A DNA stretch of 64,000 nt, taken from contig NJFT01000168.1 of the NCBI GenBank assembly GCA_002221725.1, positions 26,740 through 90,739 on the forward strand, written 5' to 3'. Position numbers and translations under genes: made by a program. Under the pieces are notes generated by a model that was not told the origin of the DNA, made no database searches, and worked only from the letters and a program-made list of their open reading frames with translations. Positions 46,301-58,685 of the stretch are shown here, in pieces. How positions within the stretch are numbered: position 1 is the first letter of the stretch; every line of letters begins with the position of its first letter. Source of the DNA: Scedosporium boydii. Its lineage: Eukaryota; Ascomycota; Sordariomycetes; Microascales; Microascaceae.

Positions 46301-49300
46301 AGGGTACACGGTAACTTGGTCCTCCAACGGGGCGCGCCGGAACTGCTGAACATCTACCATGCGCATTTTGAACACCGGGCTGAGGGGATTTACTCGGCCA
46401 TTGTCGGCGCGCTCTACACACACATGGCGACCTTCTTGCCTTTTACCTCTTGCTCTCCTTCTTCTCGTTCTGGCGAAGTCCACGCTGGCGACGCCGATGG
46501 ATGCTTCGCCACACACTGGCCAAGACTTTCGCCATCATTCCTGCTCCAGTGCATCGGAAGAAATAAGTGGAAGCACCTCCCACCCGGCTGGAAAGAATGC
46601 ATCATCAAGTACGCTGTCTCTCTCGCCGACGTTCAACGTGCCGAACGCATGCTCGCGGCAGCTCGTCGAGACGACCTCGGCGCCATGTCCAGGGAGCTCC
46701 AGAATGTCGGCCACAGGAACTGGAACCCGCTAGATTACCCAGACTCACTCCTCTTGGAGGTGGAGAGCTCCATCACGATCCGAGACGTTCAGGAGGAGAT
46801 TGCCGCGCAGATGAGGACGCCGCCAAAGTCCAAGAATGCCGTCATGCAACTGAACATGGGCGAGGGAAAGTCATCGGTCATCGTGCCTATAGTGGCAGCT
46901 GCTCTCGCCGACGGGGAGAAACTCGTACGGGTTCTTGTCGCGAAGCCCCAGTCGAAGCAGATGCTGCAGATGCTGACCTCAAAGATGGGCGGCCTGCTTG
47001 ACCGCGTCGTGTTCCAGATGCCGTTTTCCCGCGCTCTCAAAGTCGGGAAGTTGGAGGCGCACGCGATCCAGCGTATGCTGGAGAAGTGCCGAGATGTGGG
47101 TGGGGTGTTGCTCGTGCAGCCGGAGCACATCTTGTCCTTCCAGCAAATGGGGACGGAGTATCCCATGATTCCGGAGAACTTGGAGATCGGACAGATGTTG
47201 AACGAGACGCGACACTTCCTGTTTAACAATGCACGAGATATTGTCGATGAGAGCGATGAGAATTTTAGTGTCAAGTTCGAACTGGTCTACACTATTGGCA
47301 ATCAACAACCGGTTGACCACAGCCCATACCGATGGCAGATTATTCAAGAGGTGCTGGGTATTATCCGCGACATTGCGCCGGATGTTCAGAGGGAGTTCCC
47401 AGACTCGATTGAGATTCACGATGCGTCTGGATATCCGGGAAGTTTCCCGAGGACGAGGATCCTCAAGGGCGAAGCAATGCCAAGCCTGGTCGACAAGCTC
47501 GCCAATCGAATCTGTGACAATGGCTTGACTGGATTCCCTATTTCGAGGCAACCGCCTGTCGTCCGCGAGGCAGTGCGGACCTACATCACCAAGACCGAGC
47601 TCACCGAGGACGAGATTAACCTGGTGCAGCGCGAGGGACCAGCCGGGTTTTGGACGGACGCCATCAGACCGACTCTAGTTCTTCTTCGCGGTTTGTTGGC
47701 CTGCCACGTTCTGAAATTCGCCCTGACGCAGAAGCGGTGGAGGGTCAACTATGGCCTCGCCCCAAACAGAAAGCCGTCCACACGACTCGCGGTGCCCTAC
47801 CTTGCCAAAGACCAGCCCAGCGCCCGCTCGGAATTCAGCCACCCGGATGTAATTATCATTCTCTCCTGCTTGACGTACTACTACTCTGGGCTGTCCGATG
47901 ATGATTTATTCCTGGCGTTTGAGACTCTGTTGAAGTCAGACCAGGCGGAGGTGGAGTATGATTTGTGGGTGCGAGACAACACAAAAATGCCGGAAAAGTT
48001 CAAGACTCTCGGGGGCATCAACATTGAGGACAAGTTCCAGTGCATCAACGACGTCTTTCCCCAGCTCCGTTTCTCAAAGGGCGTTGTCGATTATTTCTTA
48101 AGCCACATCGTCTATCCCAAGGAGATGAAGGAGTTTCCTTCCAAGCTGTCGGCGTCGGGATGGGATCTTGGCGAGAAGAAAGTTCACCCGACGACTGGGT
48201 TCAGCGGCACTAACGACTCGCGAAGGCTTTTGCCACTGGGTATGGAGCAGCTCGATTTGGAGGAGCAGAAGCATACCAATGCACTAGTCATGAGTTACCT
48301 GCTCCAGCCCGAGACGGCCGTGACGGATATCCCTCCGAGGTTGCCGAAGCAGTCGAGCGACGCGGATGTCCTCTTGGATCTCGTCGTCGGACTTGACCCT
48401 CCTGTCCGGGTCATCCTGGACGTCGGAGCCCAAGTTTTGGAACTAAGTAACTTGGAGGTAGCGGAGCAATGGCTGAAGAGGCTTGAGGACGACCATGCGC
48501 AGGCCGTCGTGTTCTTCGACGACAACGACGAGTTGAGCGTCGTGGATCGTAGTGGGTATATCGAGAGGCTGCAGACCTCGCCGTTTGCGTCACAGTTGGA
48601 CGTGTGCCTTGTGTTCCTGGACGAGGCGCATACACGCGGGACGGATCTGAAGTTGCCTACGAATTACCGCGCCGCTGTTACGCTGGGGGCGAACCAAACC
48701 AAGGACGGGCTGATGCAAGGTAGGTGCTAACCCCCCAATGGACTCCATGCTGGTGTTGATGAGTACTGACGTTTGGGTTCCTAGGATGTATGAGGATGAG
48801 GAAATTGGGCCACGGTCAATCGGTAGTATTCTGCGTCCCCCGAGAGATTCGCACCAAGATTAATGAGCTGTTCCCCGACCGAGGACACGGCAGCGATATC
48901 ACGGTATCTGACATTCTCCTTTGGTCGATTCGAGAGACTTGGAGTAGTCTCCAACGCGGAGTTCAATTGTGGGCCAAGCAAGGATGGCGTCACCGGAAAC
49001 ACCAACTCCTCTGGGCAAAGTTTACCAAAGGGAAGTACGCCTTGGAGCCGGACCAGGCAAAAGAATTCCTAGAGGACGAAGCGCAGACGATTCTGCAACG
49101 ATACGGCCCGAATGCCGAGCAAGACGAGTCGGGAAACCCGGGAAGCACACTCGACGGCGAGTCGGACTCGATCGTGGACAGATTGAGAGATTTTGGAGCT
49201 GGAAAACTCGATGGCGCTACGCTCAGCGAGGAACAGGAGCGGGAGTTGCAGCCCGAGAGCGAGAAGGAGCGCGAGCAGGAACGTCCGCCGGCGACGGTAC

Positions 49301-50070
49301 CGGCAGCACATAAGATGCACCCAGACGTTGTCCATTTCGTGGAGAATGGAACCATCACGACTTCTCAGGGTTACAAACCGGCGTTTTCGTCCCTGCGGTT
49401 GACGAACGCTGGGAAAAGATTTGATCTTTCCAGCTTTGAAAGGAAGGATGTCGGATTTAGTCTGCTGGTCTCTGAGGATTTCACTCAGACGGTCAAGATT
49501 CCGGGCGGCAGTGGCGCGGCTCTTGATTCATTCTTGAGATCTGTGCAGTGGGTTCTTGTCAACCAACAGCATGACGGGAAGACGGTGATGATGATTATCA
49601 GCCCGTTCGAGGCCAACTCGGTATTTCCAAGGGTTTCCGTTTCTCGCAACACGAGCCTACACATCTACAGTCCCCGGGTCAACCCGGCGTTCCCCTCCCT
49701 GGACAACCTCCAGCTCTTCATCTCTCCGCCGCATCTCAACCGCAAGCTGGAGTTTCCCGTACCCCTGACCGTCAGCCTAAACCTCTTCTCGGGACAGCTC
49801 TACTTTAACGATTTCGAAATGTACGTGGCCGCCTGCAAGTTCCTCGGGCTCTCATGGGAAAAAGCCAAGGACGGCGAGGTCGTGGACTCGGACGGGTTCA
49901 TCCTGCGGGATGTCGAGGGACGCGTTGGAGGGGAATCTGGGTTTTCGAGGAGCCCGGTTAGGTTTATGCGGGACTTGATGACGATTAGACGGGATTGCCA
50001 GGCGATTGAGAGGACGCATGTTGGGGATATGTTGGACAATCGGCCGTTGTCTAAGGGTAGTTTCGAGTGA
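40303..50070 (+). CDS. Giant DUF6606/DUF3638/DUF3645 protein (often labelled ubiquitinyl hydrolase) with SF2/SecA-like motifs
   Basis: Three exons, 40303-40615, 40722-48719 and 48785-50070, phases closing, give 3198 residues. The start (MASCSESSRKWMYLINHVFLPPKLPQ) is the usual opening of this fungal family. Near residue 2149 is NMGEGKSSVIVP, a Walker A motif with Lys2154. IVDESDENF follows at about 2280. EAHTRGTDLKL follows at about 2739-2749, then MQGCMRMRKLGHGQSVVF across the second intron at about 2769. These resemble motifs I, II, V and VI of SF2 ATPases, especially SecA. The stretch around residue 2920 is Glu-rich. Databases commonly call such proteins ubiquitinyl hydrolase. I see no clear protease motif and would not rely on that label. 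Partners are unknown. Confidence 0.9.
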
Positions 50071-50663
50071 AATGTTAGGGGTGGGAATGTGGAGTTTCTT
50101 TGTGGGAGTTACGGTGCCTATGTATTATGGCTGAGTGAGTATTAAGTGTTATTAGTTACAATGGATTCAGATTCATAGAACCTTTTCCGCAACTGTCGAG
50201 TTATTGAGGACGACGCGTGGCACATATGCTGTGATGTGATGTTGCTTGCTCTGCTCGCCGACACGATCCGCTTTACTGTTGGAATCTGCCCTCCGCTCTA
50301 CTCAGAGTCTCTGACACTATGAAAGAACATTAACGACCGTCACGCTCGGGCCTCGGGTCAGAACTGTCTGAAAGTCATCGTCGCCGTTAACTCGAATAAA
50401 GCAGAGGGCGGCAGCTTCAGCATCAAAATCGGTCACTGGTAGAGGAGTGGGTGTTGTTGCTGTGCCTTAAAATAAGACGACGAGGCCGTTGTGTATACGG
50501 AGTGATGATTGGCACCGCCAGCCGTTCAATGTATCACGCAGCGGGGATTATTATGACGAATATTCAAATATGGGAATATAAACAGTCTGTGATGTTCTTG
50601 GGCCTCAACTTCCTTCTTTCTGTCGTTCTAATGAAGATCTATTAACGTATCCCTCCAGAATCG
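50071..50663. other. Convergent 3' intergenic region
   Basis: It separates the stop codons of the giant gene and the FMO gene. No gene is seen; the short frame at 50451-50645 lacks features. Confidence 0.5.
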
Positions 50664-50684
50664 TTACTCGTTACTCGTTACTCG
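50661..50684. repeat. Tandem TCGTTAC repeat spanning the FMO stop codon
   Basis: Three exact 7-bp copies plus TCG. The stop codon of the flavin monooxygenase (minus strand, 50666-50664) lies inside it. Confidence 0.85.
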
Positions 50685-52926
50685 TCCTGGCTTGTTTCGT
50701 ATCTGTCGTTTATAATCTTCACACATCTCATACTATTAAAATATTAGCAGCCATCCTGACCACCGAGACCGAGTGAGTGGTACTTACAGCTTCTTGCACC
50801 GCTTTCCTGGCCTCGGGCCACGCCTTCCGGCCACATCCAGGAATCCCCTGCGGATTTGTCTCAAAAAGGCGCCATGAATAGCTATTCAAGGGCCCCTTGG
50901 CCAACCAAGTCCAAAGCTCGCGATCCTGTGACCGCAGACGCCATCCCCGACCGCTCAAAATGTGGTCAATATGTTCGTACATGCCGGTTCCGGCGGCGCC
51001 GTGAAGAAACCGATAGAACGAGTGTCCACGGACGAAACCCTGCAGGATGGACCGATCCGCATCCCATTCTTTCCGCCACCACGCGTGATATCGGTCGACC
51101 TCGGCGTTCATCTCCGTTTCGGACGGTAACAACGCAGGTTTACGGTATTTGCCTCGAGGCGCTTGAGTCCCCGAGGTCTTGGCTGTTTCGGCCGCCCACA
51201 CCTGGCTAAGGGCCATCGAGGCAAGTTCGAGAATGGCCCAGCGGCTCTCTTGGGCGGACATCCAGCTTAGGATAGCGATCGATGAAGCCCAGCGCGGTGG
51301 GAACATCATCTGGTATAGACGGGGGAGATGAGGTTGTTGCTTGGAATTATTGCTGCTTTTGCTGCCTGCTCCGTTTTGGCTCGTTGTTTGCGCTTGGGCA
51401 ATCTGCTCGGCAGTTTGGAGCGGTACCCCACACGCACCATCCATCTCCAGTTCGGGCATGATGCCGAGGTCAAGTTTGTATCCAGTGCAAAAGACCACGG
51501 CATCAACCTCTATTACGGTGCCGTCCGCTAAAAGAACCTCCTTCTCGCCGGCAAAGTCCTGAAACGCCTTCACGGGCACGATATCACCCCTACGCACCGC
51601 AGGTATGTAGTCCTCCTGCACAACGGGGTGAATATGCGCCATGCTCGTACACGGCAACATATGCCAGTCCTCTCGCATCCTCTTCTCCGTCCGCTTCAAC
51701 CGTTCCGAATACGAAACACCTGCTTCTACAGGCTCGGACCGAGCAGCGGCACGGATCATGGTGTTGATGAGGAACTTGTCCGTGATGGGTTTCATGAGCC
51801 AGGGTGCCGCGTAGTCTAAGAGGTACTTTAGGCGCAGGTCGGGCCAGGTGAAGTTTAGATCCATGGGGACTCCGTCGTCGTCGTAGCGGGAGAGGAGGAG
51901 GCGGCCGCGTCCGTAGGATTGGTAAATTTTGGTTGCGTGGCCGCGGAGGTTGAGGGATACTTCGCAGGCTGTGTTGCCGAAGCCGACGACGAGGACCTTC
52001 TTGCCTTCGAAACGCGTAGGACTTGGGAACATCCGAGGCGTTAGCAAGGGGAAAAAGAAATGAAATGAAAAAGAAAAAATGCAAATACGGTTATCACATA
52101 GGGAGACATTTATACATACTCTCTGTAGGCTTGACCATGCATGACGAGACCTTTAAACTTGTCTCGACTCGGCATCGGCGGCCACTTTGGTATTGTCTCG
52201 CCGCCATGGCCGAAAACAACCTTGTCAAACGAGAGGATGCTGTCCCCATCCGCGTTGGTTATGTACACGTCCCACGCGGTGTCGGAAGCATTTCGGACGA
52301 CTTTCTTAACCGTGGTATTGAATCGAATATGGTCATAAAGGTTGAAATGTGTGGCGTATGATTTGAAGTAGTCGACTGCGTCAGCTTGCACGGGATGCGT
52401 CGGGCAAGCTATAGTATCCAAGTCAACATAATATTACCAAAAGATTGAGCCGCTTTGCCATAAACTCAATGGCTGATTTGATCGGGCAAATAAGGGAATA
52501 AAGTTGAGTTAAACTAACCTGGTGGAACCGGAAAGTCGCTAAAGCAGGACTATAGATTTCGCAAGGTTGGTTATATCCAAGTTTTGAACTACCACGTTGA
52601 GGGATTTTCATCTGTACCATCGATCAAACTTACGAGAAACTTGCTAATATTACAGAGCGTGTCACCCAACGCCGTGGTGAATGCCGTGCTGCTGCTGTAC
52701 GACCACAGCCCGCCGACTTCGCCCCGTCTCTCAAAGGCCACGGCGTCAAAGCCCTCGTCCCGCAGATTCTTCAACGCCGTGAGTCCAGCGGGGCCTTGTG
52801 TTCCCCGACGATCGTTAGCTCAACGGGCCCTTTTTATGACGATGGCGAGTGCTTCATGCAATATACACAAAAGCGGGAAATCGAAATCGTACCAAGGCCA
52901 ATGACGGCGATCTTCACCTGGTCCAT
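50664..52926 (-). CDS. Flavin-containing monooxygenase (FMO)
   Basis: Six exons, 52926-52893, 52794-52634, 52549-52519, 52408-52120, 52021-50788 and 50732-50664, phases closing, give 605 residues. MDQVKIAVIGLGPAGLTALK holds the FAD-binding GxGxxG, with the first intron inside it. The FMO identity motif reads FKGLVMHGQAYRD (FxGxxxHxxxY). The NADPH site is VLVVGFGNTACE. VVFCTGYKLDLG is the conserved C-terminal FMO/BVMO-type segment. The small exon 52549-52519 (SCFSDFPVPP) and the last exon (YEMCEDYKRQIRNK) were found by matching family continuity. FMOs oxygenate soft nucleophiles on small molecules; the substrate is unknown. No signal peptide is visible, so it is probably cytosolic. Confidence 0.9.
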
Positions 52927-54106
52927 GCTCCGCTGCCGTTATTCGAAGTACTTTGGATGGATAAAGGCAAACATTCCAGGGTAAATTGAAGGGTCTGAGT
53001 CCGGATGTGTGGTTGCACAAATTCTTGACACGATGCAAGGGAGAGAGGGGGAATCACAATCACTCGGCTCGGCCTGATGATGAGCAGGGGTGTTCATTTG
53101 GTGGCTGGGAATCACCACGGCGACAACACGTGACCGCAACCATCGATGCAACAGTCCAGGTCCGTGATTCGATCATCCTGTTTCCTTGCTTCGCGGAAGT
53201 TTCCAATGAGGGAGCTCGAAGTTCGCCAGACGGGGGACCGGGAGGCTCGGATAGGCTGAAAATGGGATTGGATCCTGGTGCGTGCTTGGCCGGACCGGCA
53301 GTCTTGCGCAAAAAGGAATGTATAAATGAGAGAGAGAGTATTAATGCTAAGAATACAGCAGACATGTGGCCCATCGAAACTAGGCTTGGACTTGGCTGGC
53401 CTCACTTGTCACGCTTTGATATTTTACCATCATTGATGAAGCACTCCCAGACGTTCTGGGTTGACCAAGCCGGTGATGCTGCTATTAACGGTTTCCGCCT
53501 GTCGATTCGAAACATGAGATGGTCTGACGACACTATCCTCCAAAAAGGCTGTCATCGATCTTCGAAGATCCGATCTCCTCCCGCACACCGTTGTTCGATG
53601 CAATGACGCCAATGGCTCCATCTACTCCAATCTGAATGAAAAAGACCCCGACCCCAGAACCCGAAAGGAGTATCGCATCGCGTTATAACTAGGGGTCTAC
53701 GTGGGGGCACTTAATAGAATACCTTGGGCGTCTAGTTACTTTGAGCCTGAGATGGGTGGTGAGCTTGGCTACTACGAAGTGATGCTGGGGCTCCTCCGGG
53801 TCTCTGATAGGGAGCCTGAAGTGATACACGATCGCTGGGTTCGAGGGGCTCTTGTAGGCGATATTTTTTTGATGGCGTCGAAATTACACATGGATCTCTG
53901 CGCAGACCGTTTGATGGGTACTTGTAGAAAGTCCTAGGAAAGAGAATGTTGGTGTGATTTGGAGTGAATTCTTTTATCAATTTTCTGGTACACCCTGGGG
54001 AGCGCGTATTTCTCGTGGCCGGTTAGGACTCCGCTTCTAGCCTTCCCAGCTACGGTCCGGTATCTTAAGCATCCCCCGACCACCCCCCCACCCTCGCTCG
54101 CCTGCT
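52927..54106. other. Intergenic, no gene seen
   Basis: The longest frame (52986-53606, plus strand) has no domain. The left part should be the FMO promoter. Confidence 0.45.
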
Positions 54107-57100
54107 TCAATGATTTTTGCGTAGAGCTTCTCGAAATAGTCCGAGAAGACTCGCAGAAGCCCCCTGTATGTTCCGAGTAGTAGATGGGAAGGATTCTGCT
54201 GTTTTGGCACTGCCTTTGGCTCCTTTCCCGGCCTGTCGTCCTGAACTCGATGAGGCGAGTAGGGTCCTCTCGCGCCTGGTACTCCCGCCACGACGCCTTG
54301 GATCCACATTCACCTTGTTGATTTCACTTGTGCTGTCAGGTCCGTCAGGGCTAAGCTGGGTGATCCACGGGTGACTCAGGCACTGCTCGATTGTGAGCCT
54401 GCCTCTAGGGTCCCGGACGAGCATGTTGTCTATCAGGTCCACTGAGAAATGGTGTTAGTTAACGTCGTTAATACTCCGCACGAAGGGATCTCGGTAGAGA
54501 CGCATCGCTACGATGGATGACTTACGGACTGGGTCGCCGATAGAGTCCCAGTAGGGAGATGGATAAGTGAATGTGTTGGTTATAATCTGCTCGCTCAGGC
54601 TGAGAGGGAACTTTTCCGACCACATTTCTGCAGGGAACGGTGGAAAGCCGCACAGGCAGGTATATAAACGAACACCAAGAGACCATACGTCTGCGGCCTT
54701 AGTATTGGTGACATCTTCGATATCAGGCTGGATATCCGGAGTGACGAAAACAGACGATGGAAAAACATGTTCCATAAGCGGCTTGTCGGTTTTGGTTTGG
54801 GATGGACCGAAACCAGAGAGTTTGATGTGTGAGAAATCTTCACCCATCAGGTAGACATTCCCAAGGCCAATACTACCATGGACCGTGTCGTGATCGTGCT
54901 GTACTCAGGTGAGAAATTTATTAGTAGCGCCCAACGTCTGGATGAAAAGAAACAATCTCACCAAATATTTTACTGCCTTGAATAACTGCGTAAATACCAA
55001 TCTAGCGTCACCTTCCTCAAGTTTTGTCTTCTTCGCGATGAAGAGGGAAAGATCCTCCAATCCGGTCTGTTCCAGCACCAAGTGAAAGCCGCGGTGTGAC
55101 TCAAACGACGCCCGGATCTGTAGGAGGTTCGGATGGCGGAATCCCTCAATTTCTTCAATTTCCCGTCTTAGAATGTCCGGGTCCGCCGCTGACTTCGGGA
55201 TAAACTTGCAAATGTATTGCTTGTCGGTACTTCTTTCGCAGCAGACAGACACTCCTCGCAGATAAGGGTACCTCTCGAGTCTGTGCACCAAAATATACGA
55301 CGCCTCAAACAGTTGCGACTGGTGGCTCGAGGGGTACCTGATGGTGAAGCTGGCCATGCCAGTGATGGAAATTTCATCACCATCTTCAAGTTCATGCTGC
55401 AGGCCGCGCCCTACAATGGCGCCATTGATAAATGTTCCGTTGCTCGATAAATCCTGGAGTAATAGTATGGGCTTGTTGTCTTTGTATTCCAAGTGTAATG
55501 AGCAGTGGCGGTTAGAAACGACGGCGTCACTGATGACAAGATCTGAAACGGATCAACAATATTAGCAAGGTTCATCCCGAACTAGAGAAACATAAAATGG
55601 TGCGTGTTTCTGAAAATGAAAGAGCTAACGTAGCTCTCAAAACAGTCAAGTATTACGTACCGCATTCTGGTAGACGCCCAATGAGGTATCCTTCACAATC
55701 TGGCCTTGAGCGTACGGTATAGTACTGCCCCGAAGACAAGGGATTACTGGGGAAGAGGTAACCCCATATACCTTCCTTGGCCTGCTGCTCAGCCTCATCG
55801 GCGAAGGTGGGCTTAGATTTCCCTTTTGTACTAGAAATCGCTTCCAGAGCTTGAAGAGAGGAAGGCTTTGAGAAGGCCCGGGGTTCAGAAATCTGCTCGT
55901 CTATTCCGTCGTGGGCGACTCCGCTTGCGTCTCTTCTGTCGATATGCATGAGGACTTCGTCCTCACAGTCTGAGTCTGGTTCGTGATTCTTCTCCAATCG
56001 CGGTTTCTGCCGAATCATGCCATCTTCTTCACTTGAAGCAGAACCTTCGGCTCGTCGTTTTTGCTGGCGGTCTCTTACTTTTGGGATTTCACTTTCGCTA
56101 TCCATTAATTTTTCAGACGACAAAAGAGGCGGGTCGACAACAGCGGAGCCTTCTGTCGGCTCCTTCACAGTTGCCAGCTCATCCGCTGCCGTCGCCGTTA
56201 GTTTCGTGTCGGAACCGAAGCATGTTTCTATTTGTTCCAAAACGTGGGTGAGAGGGACGACATAGGCATGGCCGAGGGGATCACTTCCGATGATGTGGCC
56301 ATATACCTCGTTGGTTTCTCGAAAGACGACGATCGACCCGCATTCGCCCGGAAGGAGACCTAAGATGAGAGTCCAGCATGTGAGTATAGAGAGTCGAGAA
56401 GGTGCTCAGTCGATGTCTTAGTATACGAAGTTCTTACCATCGGGTGAATCCATGATTACGGACCAAGCTTCGTAGCATTCTCGGCCGGGCATGGAGGGTA
56501 GGAAACTCGGATCAGACAGTATCTGACCAGAGACAATCTGTCGTATCCCGGATACCACATAGACCGAAGCTAGGTGGTCCGGCCGTTGTCGGCTGATTTG
56601 GCCCAAGAAAATCGGGCTCCTACCACGTCCGTTGAGAAAAACGGTGTTGGGACGGGCGAAAGAGGACTGCATTTCCCCTACAGGCCTCGTTAAGGCCCAG
56701 TCTAGGTATGGAGCTGAAGGGAAAAGTTTCCTAGGTAGAGCTATTCTCTCCCATGTCTGCGGAACCTTCGGACTTGGCATATTGACGGTGTCGAGTATCT
56801 CCTGAATGTCACAGAGAGCTAATTTATAGGCAAGGCTGCCCCCAATGTCGTGGCGGGGCGGTGACACTGGCAAGTCATCGGCGTCCAAATCGGCATACTC
56901 ATCGTCATCTTCCCACGAGAAATCTGTGTCATTGATCTCACCACTCGAGGTTGAACTGTCCGGACCCTCTCCCTGAGGATCGTCTTCACGACTGTCCAGA
57001 TTCCCGGCGGCAGAAAACAGATGGTCGACAGTGAGAGTCCCTTTCCAGTCACTGATGTCAAACGTCACTCCCAAGGTCGCAGTAGATCCGTTAAATCGGA

Positions 57101-57941
57101 TAGTGCCGCCGCAAGAGAACTCGTCATCTGACAAGTAAGCTTTCAGTGGCTCGTTGGAGATGTTCCGGATTACTGGCGCCATTGGCGTTCTGTAATACAC
57201 GAGCTGCAGCCGTGGTACCGATTCACCCTTGGCCGCTTTTATCCCCAGAGAGCTGCGAAGCTGCACAAGGGTTGATTCTTTGCCGAGGAGTAGCTTGGCT
57301 TCGGCCCTTCTCCGAAATAGGATCCGCAGGCTCTTGAAATCCGTTTCTCGGCAGGTAACCACAACGCTTGGAAGCGCAGTTTCGGGGCATGTTCCTACCA
57401 TGCGTGAGGTGTAGACGGGGCGTCTTTCCAGTCCGCGAAGGTCGAGATGTGTATCGACCAACGCGGCTAGCTCGCTGCTGATAAAGGCAAATCGTTCGTG
57501 ACATTGTTTTTTACACCACTGGCCATATTCTACCGGCGCTTTGGGATAAATGCGTTTGTTCTGTCGGCTTCCCGGAACTGGCACGCTATAGTCCCACACA
57601 TTTTCAATCGCTGGTGCCGGTGGGCCTGCGCCGGAAGTCTCGTTCGGGGAGATTTGGAGACAGGCGGACGGCGAGGTGCTGAGGTGGGAAGCTTCAGGAT
57701 GACCCGGGCAGTCCTGGGTGACTTCCAGATTTGTAGAGACTTTGGGGGGCCGATCGCCGGGACTTAGTTCGGGCTGCTGGTTTGGCAAGATGGAAGGACG
57801 CAGGCTAGAGGCATTGGTAGGGACGGTGAGTCCGCCTTCACGACGGGATAGAGCTACTAACGGTCCGCCACGTTCCTCAATGACGGCAAACTCGTGCGCT
57901 GAGGTGAGGCTCCCCGTTAAAAGGCCGACCCTTGTAGCCAT
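54107..57941 (-). CDS. Protease-like / FHA / pseudokinase fusion protein
   Basis: Five exons, 57941-56438, 56359-55661, 55542-54962, 54898-54526 and 54441-54107, all phases closing, give 1163 residues. The ATG at 57941 (MATRVGLLTG) is preferred; an in-frame ATG at 57980 exists. Residues 1-500 are an unknown fungal region ending in VYVVSGIRQIVSG and AWSVIMDSP. Just past the first intron is LPGECGSIVV (Cys508), like the nucleophile loop of chymotrypsin-fold proteases with Cys in place of Ser. After an acidic, low-complexity linker comes an FHA domain (IGR 728-730, VSNRH 743-747, NGTFING 769-775). A Rad53/Chk2-like kinase domain follows. Lys847 and DVWSLG remain, but HRD has become HGS (Ser937) and DFG has become GFG (Gly957). 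Catalysis by the kinase is therefore unlikely. Confidence 0.85.
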
Positions 57942-58685
57942 GGATCGGTGCGGGGGGTGGGGGGAGCAAGTGAGTCGCATTCGCCAAAAGCTAGATGAGA
58001 ACTGACTCCAAGTAGCGGACGAGTATTATCTGGGCAGAACTTTCACACCAACGACAAACTCCACCAGCCGGGCATCCTCGACGATGATTGTAATCAATCC
58101 GCGCGGTTTTCGCCCCCTTTCATGTCCGGACAAGGCTCTGTGTAATGTGAGACGAAAAAGAGGGGTTAAATTACGATCCTGCGTTGGCACTCGGGCTGGT
58201 TGTGGCTCGGCGGACTTTTCAGCTCGTCAAGGAGGGAACACTTCGAGCTCTGAGTCGTCTAAATAAAGGGTAGCTAGGCTCTAGAGATTGGATACTTCTG
58301 GAACTAGCTGGTCTTAGACTGGAGAGAAGCTGAGATTGTATGTGAATAGAATCTATTAAGGGGTTCATGCAGTGAGTCTCCCGAAGCGAACAGATGAAGA
58401 TTTGGGAGAGTGTTAGAAATCCCCTTGATCAAGCAGCCCACGATTGAATTTTTACACTTGCTTGAAAGTGAGGCGGAACAGGAGCAACGAATGGACATGG
58501 GTTGAAGCTGATGAAGCTGCATGCCCCAATCAGCAGAACCACCCAGCAGCATAGCCACAGCCACATCCAAAGTCTTGTCGATTATTTTTGGCTGCAGGCG
58601 CCGGGCTTTTCACTGGCTGTAGCCGGCGACCTTTGAAGAGTCCCAAGTTCCAACCCAATCCTCATGGCATCAACAAGTCTTACCA
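57942..58685. promoter_or_regulatory. Shared divergent promoter region
   Basis: These 744 bp separate the start codons of the FHA/pseudokinase gene (minus) and the membrane-tailed gene (plus). No clear TATA or palindrome was identified. Co-expression is possible but not shown. Confidence 0.4.

Noticed and set aside
52986..53606. 206-codon plus-strand frame
   Set aside because: No domain or structure, and it sits in the presumed FMO promoter.
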